From Batkoa obscura (lineage: Eukaryota; Entomophthoromycota; Entomophthoromycetes; Entomophthorales; Batkoaceae), in NCBI GenBank assembly GCA_030770535.1, contig JASVEC010000001.1, forward strand, positions 2,170,001 to 2,234,000: DNA of 64,000 bases, written 5' to 3'. Positions 1-9,349 of the stretch are shown here, one piece after another (the stretch's first letter is position 1; each line of letters opens with the position of its first letter). The notes below the pieces were generated by a model. The model searched no databases. It had not been told where the DNA came from and worked only from the letters and a program-made list of their open reading frames with translations. The translations under genes and the position numbers were made by a program.

Positions 1-284
1 CAGTTTTTGAAAGTAGCAGCAGATAAAGATAGTACCGAACATAGAATCGTTAAATCGTTATGTATTATGGAACATTACCAGGAGAGCTATAGTATTAGGT
101 AAAAGAGTTATTAATATTATTCTATTAATTGAAGCTAATACCAATTTTTTACCCTACGTATAGACCACCAGTATTTGGTAAAAAAGTGAGTGAAAGTCGA
201 AAAAAAGCATATAGTGAAAACTATGATAATTATTTAAGAATGATTGAAATGTTAAATAAAACAGAAGGATTGGCTTTACGTTGA
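1..284 (+). CDS. 3' end of an unrecognised gene (partial, two exons)
   Basis: The window opens inside a coding exon that reads in frame from base 1 to base 98, ending in an AG|GTAAAAG donor. A second exon runs from about 164, after a TATAG acceptor, to a TGA at 282-284. The phase-2 junction keeps the frame open and gives about 73 C-terminal residues that are basic and helix-prone (begins QFLKVAADKDS, ends TEGLALR). The spacing of aromatic and basic residues recalls small LYR-type mitochondrial assembly factors, but no signature is complete, so no function is assigned. It converges on the thioesterase-like gene; the 227 bp between them show only AT-rich 3' sequence. Confidence 0.4.
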
Positions 285-511
285 TGGGTAGAAAAGAGAG
301 ATTATAGAGTGCTTTGGATTATATAGCGGAATGAATTAATATTTATAGAACATAGAAAATAAAAGTTCAAGCTCTATTGATAGTGCATTATTTTTATTTT
401 TAAAAATGGTTAAAATAAAATAAAAATAAAAAATAGACTTTTATTATAAAAATACGTATTTATTCATTTATTTATTACACATAGCTACTAAAAATCACTT
501 AAGTCCCAGGG

Positions 512-1232
512 TTACAGTCTCGGTTTCAATTCTACATTATCATCTAACTCTCCATTTCCAATCTTCTTTATCAATTCAATCAGCTCTATCTTAAACCCTT
601 CACTCTCCCTCTCTTTCACTTCCTCATTAGGCTTAAGCTTATACTCCGCAATAAAAGCCAATCTTTTTAGTTTTATAGAATAACAATTAACTATTAATTT
701 CATCTCTTCTTTTTTCATTGAAGCTAATTTTGAAGCTATTATTAACTAATCAAAATAATCAAAAATCCAATCAATTTATTTTTATAGTAAACAGTCGAAT
801 TACTTACTTTATCTGGATACACTACTGCCGATTTATAATAAAATTCACAAGATTTCAATTGAAATGGAGAATCTTTATTTAATAAAGAATCAAACTGAAA
901 CTCGGTATTAGAAGTAAGGGATTTTATTTTTTCAATAAAAGCAATAAGACCTAAAAGTTGTACAATAGTCAGTTTTTAATATATATTAATATTAGATAAG
1001 AAATATCAAATGAAATTTACCAATTTCTCCATAATGAGACCACCAGGCGTTATTAATGTGCTGATAAATATCCTATTTACAAATGAGGTTACAAGTTATT
1101 TGATTAGATTAAAATAAAGTTGAATTTTACTTGATGTCCCCAATGAACTGGTAGTTGAATTAAGATAGGGTGAAAGAGTATAGAATTAGCTATTGAGTCT
1201 GGGAAAGTAGATAGTATTGATTTTATTGTCAT
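512..1232 (-). CDS. Hotdog-fold acyl-CoA thioesterase-like protein
   Basis: Four exons can be joined on the minus strand with normal GT-AG introns. They read from an ATG at 1232 (MTIKSILSTFPDS) through a segment reading PVHWGHQD, then IYQHINNAWWSHYGEIG, and on to a C-terminal exon ending at 512. The pattern W-G-x-x-D-x(3)-H-[IV]-N-N followed by aromatic and Tyr residues is the helix-cap signature of 4-hydroxybenzoyl-CoA/acyl-CoA thioesterases. The second Asp, which acts in catalysis in the family, is kept. Total length of about 165 residues fits a single hotdog domain. The reading frame stays open a little upstream of the chosen ATG, so the N-terminus may be longer and could carry a targeting segment. 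Substrate unknown. Confidence 0.6.
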
Positions 1233-1627
1233 TTTAAATAATGATAAAAATAATTTAGCCTTGAATTTTATTAACTTAACAGAAAAACACGTGGTAATTA
1301 ATAATAGTCTACAATTAAAATTGAAATTAATTATCCTTTATAAAACTAAATAGTTAGATGAATTATTTTAATCTAAGAAGATATATCAAAGTAAGTCATA
1401 AATCTAACAATTAAACAATAAAAGTGTAAGCTAGAAGCATTTTAAGTCTTAATTAAAAACAAGCTTTATTTATTAAAAAAAGAAATATAAAAAAACTTCA
1501 TTTGACTCATTATAGTTTTAATTAAGAATAAAACCATAACCCACCTTAACACATCAACTACTCGTTCTTTTTTATAAAAAAAACTGAAGTATAGTCCAAT
1601 AAATCCCTTTAAAATTAAACCACAATT
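1233..1627. other. Intergenic gap between two minus-strand genes
   Basis: About 400 bp of AT-rich sequence upstream of the thioesterase-like gene and downstream of the DUF2433-RRM gene. A short open frame extends the thioesterase start upstream to about 1320, so a 5' exon may lie here. Nothing else is recognised. Confidence 0.4.
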
Positions 1628-4600
1628 CTACAAATTATTTTCCTTATTATTGTTACTAGCAAAATCTCGCCATTGCTGTTTACTATCCGAATATTTATTA
1701 TTATTACCAAAGTTATATTTCATTTTAGGTTTCATATTAGTGTTATTATTGCTACTATGATTACTATTATTTTCATAATTGGATTTATTGTGCTGATAAG
1801 TTCCTTTTGATGAATATGAATAATTTTTGTTATAATATCCTTTCCTTGGTTTGATTCGTTTTTCTATTGTTATTAATGTAAATTATCTTTATAAATTTAA
1901 TATTATAATAAAAACTTACGTGTAGCTAATAATCGACGTCCTTTAAATTCCTATGATATTTATTATTTATTATTAATTGAAACTATTATTATAAATTTAA
2001 TAACTTTACCTTATCATTTAATATTTTAATCATATCCTCTACGACAGATGCGCTATTCGTTTCAATTAAAGCAAATGTTTTTAATTTAAATATGATAATT
2101 TTCGTAATCTAAAAAATAGATTCAATACATTATTTTTAACATAAATCATAGCAATTTATAATTACTTCTTCTTTAAATTGATCAATTAAATTAAAAAAAG
2201 GTTCTTCCATTTCAAATTGTTCTCCATTATTAATATATAATACTTTACTTGGATCTGGCTGATTATCATGATATTGTTTATCAACCCATATTATATTATA
2301 ACCATTAATAATCTGCTCATCTTTATTCAAATTTTCTTTTAATTCTGCTTCTTCTTCAGATACTTTAGATGCCCAGTCTACTTGTTCAAATGTGTTATTT
2401 TGACTTTGATTATTATTATCGCCGATAGTATTATCTTTCTTGTTTAACCAATCATCAACTTTTGTCGTGGTATCTGATTCCATAAGCCCCCCTTTTACTT
2501 CATTCCATTTCTTTGAATTTAAAGATTTGTTTTTCTTTTCTTCCCAATTATCTCCCGATTCTACTTTTTCATTATCGGACCAACTACTCTTTGTTATAAT
2601 TTTATCTTCTTTTGATTCTTCCATTTTATGTTGTTCATTACCATCATCAGACCAACTACTCTTAGGTAATTTTCTATTCATTTTATCTTGGATCTTAGCT
2701 TCTAGTTTTTCTATTTCATAAAAATTATTTAAATTATTATTTTATTTCAATTCTTATAAATGTTATTTACCTTTCTTAGTATTATCCAATGAAGTATTAT
2801 TATTATCAAGAGTCAAATTTAGAGCTTCCGTTTCTAAATCATTACGTAATTGATTCTCTTTAGGTTTTAAATTTCCGTTTTCATCTGGCCATGTATATGA
2901 ATTATGTTTTCCTACTTTCTTTTTACTTTGTACTGAAGTTGGTTCTAAAATAAAATGAAATAAAGTAAAGTTAATTTATATAATATTAAAATGATAATAA
3001 AATCTTACCAATAATAGAAGACTGTCCATTGCTATTATTTGTCCCGTTTTCCATTTTACTTTTGTTCTGATTTAAATTGATTTTGTTTTTAAACTTATTG
3101 TTCTTTTTTGATGAAGTTTCCGTTTTAATTGAATTAGTATCCGTATTGAATGTAGATGATTCAATAGCTTGATTCAATTCCTTTATATTATTTTTAATAT
3201 TAAAATTCTTAACCTTTGGAATTTTGTGACTATAATCAAGTACTATAATAAATTTGATTAATATCATAAAATTTAAATTGAGGTTAAAGTAAAAATATTA
3301 CTATGAGACCTAGTTTCAAAACTAACTTTAACCCCGCAAAAATTTAAATTAACAAAACCAAATGGAAAGTTAGGTGCTGTTAATTGAATAATACTATCAA
3401 AATAAGGCGTTTCATAAAAGGAATTTAAATCCTGTGGTGGGGGTATAATATCCAATAAAGAGATAGCTGTTTCGGCTATTCTTTTTTGTTCACTTCTTCG
3501 TAAAAATATTTAAAAAACATACATAAATAGAGTGATGTAAAATTACTTTGACTTTCCTGAAAAATGAGGACGTACCACTTCCCAAAGTTTGATAAAATCC
3601 TCTCTTGATTTTTCCAATCTTTCTTTTAATAATTCATTATCAAATGCAGTTACACTTTGACTACCCATAGAAGCAAGACGTGGTTCTAAACTAGGTGATA
3701 ACACATAATCGATCTAAAATTATTATTATTAAAAAATATTGAATTTGTTAACTAAAAATTAAGTTTACCTTTAATTTTGAAGCTAATTGAGAAATTATGG
3801 GTTCTTTGTTTAAATTTGTATGAGTAAGTAAAATTCGAATTTCGCATGTATCAACAATCTTTAGTATAAACAATTAATATTGATAAATAAATAATAGAGT
3901 TTAATTACCTTATTTGACATTTCAATTAATTCTCCAATCTGCAATAAAGTGACCCAAGCACCATCTTCATTACCAGCTAAATAACCACTACCTATATTTA
4001 ATATAAAAAAAATTGAAGTATTAATAATTAAACTAAACTAATTACTTACCAGTACCATGATCAAATAACTTATTTCTAACGAATGCTCCTCCAAGTCCAA
4101 AAAACCTCACTTTTAATTCTCCAATTTCTAATATCGGGGAATATTGTTGATCAATAAAATATAAATTATCGATATTATGTGTGGATGTTAAACTTTGTAA
4201 TACGGTTATATTTTCAAAGGATCCATGGATCGTGTAAATTGGCACGGAAAATTTTCGATTTCCATTTAGATATTCTGGAAACTCTGAAAGTTCTTCAATT
4301 TTAATTTCAGAACGTAGAAGTTGAGAGGGGAAAGAGAGTAACATGCTCTTCCTTTGATGATTCATCAATGTGCTACTACTGATTAGTTGTCTCAAGATCC
4401 TAATTTGAAGTATTTTGTTAAATGAAAGTGATTTTATTTATATTTCATTCTCATTACCTCTCACTCATTGTTTTAATTGATTCTGCAGCTAAATGGATTA
4501 ATTAAATTAACCATCCTATTCAAATCATATTAAAAATTACTTACAATGAAACCCAAAAGAACCAGAATGTATTACAGCTCTGGATTTGTTTTTTTTAATT

Positions 4601-4840
4601 AAACTTTCTAACCTAGTGAAATCACCTATTGAGAAATTGAATTTAATATTTAAATTTTCAATTAATTAACATTTATTTATTTAAAATCCAACTTACCATT
4701 GATATTAGCTACAAATAATACTTTTTCTAAAGTAGAATAGTTGAAGTCGGTATCTATAAAATGAAAACGAATTGTATCAATTTCATGCTTTTTAATATAT
4801 AGTGAATAGAATTACTTTCATTCATTTCTGAAAGATTCAT
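1628..4840 (-). CDS. DUF2433 (metallophosphoesterase-like) protein with C-terminal RRM
   Basis: This is a long multi-exon minus-strand gene. A short first exon (ATG at 4838-4840) leads into EKVLFVANINGDFTRL and RAVIHSGSFGFH, which match the start of the fungal DUF2433 family, a degenerate calcineurin-like phosphoesterase fold. The large exon near 4042-4395 carries the family's ELSEFPEYLNG, VPIYTIHGSFE and VRFFGLGGAFVRNKLFDHG blocks. An exon at about 3540-3715 reads DYVLSPSLEPRLASMGS. Next come long Lys/Asn/Ser-rich and Trp-Ser repeats (SSWSDD, SSWSDN). The last exons give an RNA-recognition fold ending FALIETNSASVVEDMIK, then KEFKGRRLLAT, followed by an Arg/Tyr/Ser/Asn-rich tail to a TAG at 1628. 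The domains point to RNA binding; enzymatic activity is not shown. Confidence 0.7.
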
Positions 4841-5538
4841 AATTTGATTGAAATTTTTTTTTAAAGTATTCAAGTATTTTTACCATTTGGTTACTTTCTT
4901 ATTATTGGTAGCCAATGATATTTTGGATTGAAGGTAGTGACCAATTTTTCTCATATTTGTAATAAAGATAGTAATAAGTCTTCTTTTATTAAGTGTAAAG
5001 ACCTAAATGGTTAATTGTGTGATAATAAATACTTATTTTTGAGTATTATACATTTGACAATGGAATACTTGTATATCGTTTATAAGGAGAATGACTTTGA
5101 ATGTTTTCATTTCTTCAATACAATACTAGAATCTATTTCATTAGAATAAGTTATGACTTTAAACACTTTTTTATGACGACACCAATTGGAAAAAAGATAA
5201 CCAATTTTCAATATAGATTTTATTAGTAAAATTTTAAAAAATAGTGTAAAAACAGAGATAACTATCAACATTAAGGGAATACTTATCTTATGATAAATTG
5301 TATTATTAAAAAACCTAACAAAAACAACAATGTAGTTATTATTTCAACTCTTTTCTATAACAACTAAAGTTCTTAATAAAAAATGTAATAATGGTTTTAT
5401 ACCACTATCGTAGAGAATCACTTGTAAATAGCTGTACTTTTTAAATAGAAAAATAGTGTAAGTTATTTATCAAATATTCTAATCTTAACCTAAAATTGAG
5501 ATTAACTTAATATTTAAACTTAATCAATTTCTACATAT

Positions 5539-5638
5539 GGGAGTGTTTTTTTAACTTCATTATTTTTTCCATTTTTTAAGCGCTATTTAAGCGGAAAATT
5601 TGTTAGTAAAATTCTTAAACACAAAAATACATCCCCAT
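5539..5638 (-). mobile_element. MITE of the GGGGATGT family, copy 1
   Basis: An element of about 100 bp with terminal inverted repeats (GGGAGTGTTTTTTT on the left, matching ACATCCCC on the right) and the family's internal core around AAGCGCTATTTAAG. It is in reverse orientation relative to most copies. The flanks read CATA and TATA, so a TA target-site duplication is possible. Confidence 0.7.
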
Positions 5639-5880
5639 ATATTGTAGAGTTTAAAATAATATATTACTTTCTGATAAATAAAATTGGCCTATTTTTTAGC
5701 CTTGATTTCAAATATTCAAACTAATTCAAAATAGAATCTACAATAACAACGTTTAACATATATATTATTATAATATTGTTAAACATAGTTGCAAAAAAAT
5801 GCTTCATTTACTAGTCATTAGGAAATGAGTGTTTAAAGTCAAATGCTTCAATTATAGGATTATTTTTATAGATAAGTATA

Positions 5881-5971
5881 TGGGAAAATCTTTCTGCTCA
5901 AATAGCGCTTAAAAAAGGAAAAAAGTGATAGAATCAAAAAACGGCTTGAAATTCTTAAAAAATACATCCTT
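5881..5971 (+). mobile_element. MITE of the GGGGATGT family, copy 2 (damaged)
   Basis: Contains the core CTCAAATAGCGCTTAAAA and a following GGAAAAAAGTGATAGAAT. The left half is shortened, and the right end looks like a reversed left end (AATTCTTAAAAAATACATCC). This suggests a rearranged or chimeric copy. Confidence 0.55.
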
Positions 5972-6266
5972 ATATACTGAATTTTTTATGTATCTTCAAT
6001 AAAAGTACAGATGTAATAAATTAAACTTGATTATTAAATATTTTTCTAGTATATTAACTAAATGTCATTATTTTTAGAACTTCAATTTTATTTGTTTATT
6101 TAAATTGGACGTGAAAATTCAGCTTTTATATAATTATTTAATATTATTAGTTTTAACCTTTAAGGTTGTTTTTGTTAATATCCACCTGTATGCAATTGTT
6201 ATATACTAAAGATTTTGAGTATCAATAATTCAATCTGTTGCTAACGCATTTATAATGATATATTAC

Positions 6267-7474
6267 AAAAACAAAAGACACTAAAGTTACTATATACCAT
6301 TTAATAGTAAAATGTGGATTTATAATATTAACACTTTAAAGCAAATAAAGCAATAGCCCAAGTTTAGAAATACTTTAAAACTTACAAATCAGCTTAAAAA
6401 ACAATAAAATATTACTGACTTAAATAATTAAATCAATTCAAAATTCCAATTTTTACATAATCAGAAATAAAAATCTATAAGTATAAATAACATTAAAAAA
6501 GTCACTTTTAAAATAGTTATATTCAATTAAAAACAGTTTTAAAGTAAAAAATGAGTAATAGAAAACTCAACTTAATTTTACGTAAAGTAGTTCAACAAAT
6601 AGTATCGATTGAACAATCAGAAGGTGTAGGTGGCAGAGTACGACGTAGCATCGGTACTTCTAGATTAAGAAATCTTGATCCCTTCTTAATGTTAGATGAA
6701 TTCCATATACAATGTCCAGGAGGCTTCCCCGATCATCCACATCGAGGATTTGAAACTGTCTCCTATATATTCACTGGAACTAATCAACATGAAGACTTTA
6801 TTGGAAACCAAGGTATCATTGGACCAGGTGACTTACAATGGATGACTGCAGGAAAAGGAATAGTTCATGCAGAAATGCCATTACCACAAACTAAAGGACC
6901 AGTCACTGGTTTACAACTATGGATTAATTTACCAAAAAAAGAAAAAATGTGTGAACCTAGATATCAGGATTTCAAAGATAATGAAATACCTAGAGTAATA
7001 CCAGAAGTAGGAGTGGAGATTAAAGTAATTGCTGGTGAGGCTTATGGAACTCAGTCATCTATTAAAGCCAGTAATTCAGTTTATATGATGGATTTTAAAA
7101 TGGAAGCAAATAAATCAGCTTATCAAATCTTACCAGCTGGATTTAATAGTGCATTTATTTATACTATTAAAGGCCAAGTGGAAGTTGCACAAAATGGGAA
7201 ATTAGTTTTACCTCATACAATAGTAGTATTTGATAAAGAAGGTGGGGATGAAGTTAGTCAAATCTTAATTAATAGTCATAATGAAAAGGTTCATTTTGTT
7301 TTGATTGCTGGTAAACCTATTAATGAGCCTATTAAACAATATGGTCCTTTCGTTATGAATGATCAAGAAGGTATTAATAATGCTTTTTTGGATTACCAGT
7401 TTAATAAAAATGGGTTTGAGAAAGCAAAGAACTGGAAATCGATTATTGGAAGAAGAACTTTTATTTAAGTATAT
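6267..7474 (+). repeat. Inverted duplication of the pirin locus, copy A (1,208 bp)
   Basis: This segment recurs in reverse complement at 15851-17058 with no length difference: the ATG lies 284 bases inside both copies. Every stretch compared by eye is identical, including 284 bp of AT-rich upstream sequence and all 306 codons. Identity ends six bases after the stop codon, at the exact edge of a MITE. Confidence 0.9.
6551..7468 (+). CDS. Pirin family protein, copy A
   Basis: Single-exon gene of 305 residues, the usual length for a bicupin pirin. The N-terminal cupin carries the iron-site motif HPHRGFETVSYIFTG and, further on, GKGIVHAEMP, giving the three His and one Glu that bind iron in characterised pirins. 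The C-terminal cupin (about residues 170-290) is less conserved, as usual. Pirins are nuclear or cytosolic iron proteins, some acting as transcription cofactors and some with quercetinase activity; which applies here cannot be told. The protein is identical to the one encoded at 15857-16774 on the other strand. The lack of introns is notable beside its intron-rich neighbours. The 284 bp upstream are also duplicated, so both copies probably share a promoter. Confidence 0.93.
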   Translation: MSNRKLNLILRKVVQQIVSIEQSEGVGGRVRRSIGTSRLRNLDPFLMLDEFHIQCPGGFPDHPHRGFETVSYIFTGTNQHEDFIGNQGIIGPGDLQWMTAGKGIVHAEMPLPQTKGPVTGLQLWINLPKKEKMCEPRYQDFKDNEIPRVIPEVGVEIKVIAGEAYGTQSSIKASNSVYMMDFKMEANKSAYQILPAGFNSAFIYTIKGQVEVAQNGKLVLPHTIVVFDKEGGDEVSQILINSHNEKVHFVLIAGKPINEPIKQYGPFVMNDQEGINNAFLDYQFNKNGFEKAKNWKSIIGRRTFI

Positions 7475-7574
7475 AGGGATGTGTTTTTGTGTTTAAGAAT
7501 TTTACCAACAAATTTTCCGCTTAAGTAGCGCTCAAAAAATGAAAAAAGCGATGAAGCCATAAAAGACATCCCCA
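7475..7574 (+). mobile_element. MITE of the GGGGATGT family, copy 3, at the duplication edge
   Basis: Begins AGGGATGTGTTTTTGTG and ends GACATCCCCA, with core CGCTTAAGTAGCGCTC. Its first base follows directly on the last base shared by the two pirin copies. The other pirin copy has no MITE here, and the sequence beyond the MITE does not match the flank of the other copy. Confidence 0.8.
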
Positions 7575-7777
7575 TCTTATTTATTATTATTATCAAAAAT
7601 AAAAAGATTTAGCTGCTTTCAGTGTTTTAAATATTTATTTACAATATTATATTTCAATTTTAATCAGTAATATAAATATTTATTTATTAAATTTATTAAA
7701 TAAAACATAAAATAATCTGAACTAAGTTTTACTAAATTAATATTTTATTAAAACCAAAATATAATCAATATTAAATA

Positions 7778-8686
7778 CTAATACATATTCAAATTAATCC
7801 AATCCACATAATTATTTACTTTAGTAAAAATGGACGGAAATTTTTTATTTAAACACTTCATGTTAATCACTAATGAAGCAATTCCAATAATCTTATTTTC
7901 TATTACTAAAGGACTTCCTGAATCTCCGTGACAAACGGAAGTTTTATCTTCCATATGACGAGCACAAAGATGATTCATTTGGTTTAAATCTTTATAAGCT
8001 TTATTACATTTCTCAAAGGAATATATAGATAGTGTAGTTTGTAATAGACTAGGTGAACTTGAGTCATATTTTAAAGGATCTGTTCTACCCCATCCTGCAA
8101 ATTGAGCTTCTAAGCCTTCTTCATTCGCTAAGTTATCAGTGTCAAGTAATAGATATTCTCGAACTGGACTTGGCGTTAACAATTTAACAATGGCAATGTC
8201 ATTATTGACAAATGGATCTTGTTTGTTATAATTTGGATGTAATATAACTTCTTTAATTGAATGAATAGTAAAACTACCATTAGGTCCTTTGCCTAATAAA
8301 GATGAGCCACCATTATTATAGATAAAAGATGATGAGTTAATACTATTAGCTTCTGTTTTCATCTCATTTAATTCTTTTTCTTCTAATACTCTAGAATCAA
8401 TTAATCCGCTTGGTGAATTATCTGAATAATATGACCATACTTTTAATGGAAGGTTTTCATCCATACAATGAGCCGCAGTGAGAACAATATTAGAGCTTAA
8501 TAACCCACCACCACATAAATGAATACTACCTGTACGTATAGATACTAAAGAGGGATGATTCTTCCAACTAGTGGGGCTTCCATTAATTATTCGATAGCTA
8601 ATACTATTGTCAGTTAGGTTTTCGGATTGGATTGGAAAGCAATAATAGAAGGTTAAGAATAGTAATAAAGTGAGTATATAAAACAT
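7778..8686 (-). CDS. Secreted S1-family serine protease (chymotrypsin fold)
   Basis: Intronless, 302 residues. Residues 1-21 form a signal peptide (MFYILTLLLF, then LTFYYCFPIQS). A short propeptide leads to the activation site YRIINGS (mature chain from about Ile33). The catalytic triad is complete: His73 in LTAAHC, Asp163 in NNDIAIVKL and Ser256 in CHGDSGSP. The residue at the base of the S1 pocket (position 189 in chymotrypsin numbering) is Ser rather than the Asp of trypsin, so a chymotrypsin-like preference is inferred. There is an insertion rich in Ser/Asn/Gly between His and Asp. It is likely secreted and self- or trans-activated. A second, longer S1 protease lies 5 kb away in the same orientation, inside the same pirin-flanked interval. 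Confidence 0.93.
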   Translation of the reverse strand: MFYILTLLLFLTFYYCFPIQSENLTDNSISYRIINGSPTSWKNHPSLVSIRTGSIHLCGGGLLSSNIVLTAAHCMDENLPLKVWSYYSDNSPSGLIDSRVLEEKELNEMKTEANSINSSSFIYNNGGSSLLGKGPNGSFTIHSIKEVILHPNYNKQDPFVNNDIAIVKLLTPSPVREYLLLDTDNLANEEGLEAQFAGWGRTDPLKYDSSSPSLLQTTLSIYSFEKCNKAYKDLNQMNHLCARHMEDKTSVCHGDSGSPLVIENKIIGIASLVINMKCLNKKFPSIFTKVNNYVDWINLNMY

Positions 8687-9349
8687 TTTTTGGTATACGC
8701 CAGGTATAAAAATGGAATTTAAATATTAAAAAAATAAAGTTGAGTGTTTTTAGTATAGTTGTTTTTATAAGAATTAAATTTTAATGTTGCTTTTGAGTTA
8801 TTTAATATATTAAAATAATTCTTAATATCAATATTTTCAACCAATTATTAAGAGTTATTATTTTTCATTTATTGATTATTAAGTGAGTTCTAATGAGTTA
8901 CTTAAAATTAATTACCATATTGCTATAGTAGTTAGTTAATATAATAGTGTTAATATTACAAAGTATATGTACTCTAACATAGATAATGGTTTGATAAATA
9001 TAATTTTATAAAAATAAGTAGTTTTGGTGAAAATAATATAAATTGTGTATTATATATTACATTCTAAAGGATATAGATAAAAGTTGACATGGATATAGTA
9101 TTTTAATTCAATATTTGGGGATATGTTTTTGTGTTCAAGAATTTTACTAACTTTTCCACTCAAATAGTGCTTGTAAGGGGGAAAAAGTAATGAAGCCAAA
9201 AAAACATCTTTATTTTATTTATGTTATCTACAATTTTAACTTACTAAGTATCCACTTAATTTGCAAACCCTTACAATAAATTTGCACTAAATAAATAATA
9301 AAAATAAACTTTTCTATTTTTTTTACTAACTTTCAACTTGTTAGAAGCC
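8687..9349. other. Divergent promoter region, protease / PGAP1
   Basis: About 660 bp between two divergent starts. It is AT-rich and holds one MITE (about 9117-9210) and no recognised exon. The PGAP1 start was set at the ATG at 9350, because the frame upstream offers only a TTG. Confidence 0.5.
9117..9210 (+). mobile_element. MITE of the GGGGATGT family, copy 4
   Basis: Starts GGGGATATGTTTTTGTG, carries CCACTCAAATAGTGCTTG and ends CAAAAAAACATC with a worn right terminus. Same orientation as copy 3. Confidence 0.75.

Larger units (their letters stand above)
4841..6266. other. Divergent intergenic region with two MITEs
   Basis: About 1.4 kb between the DUF2433-RRM gene and the pirin duplication. 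It is very AT-rich with no supported exon. Two members of the short palindromic repeat family sit at about 5539 and 5881. Promoters of both flanking genes must lie here or in the duplicated pirin flank. Confidence 0.5.

Noticed and set aside
9338-9349. Upstream TTG as start of PGAP1
   Set aside because: A non-ATG start is not needed; the in-frame ATG at 9350 directly precedes the membrane-anchor segment.
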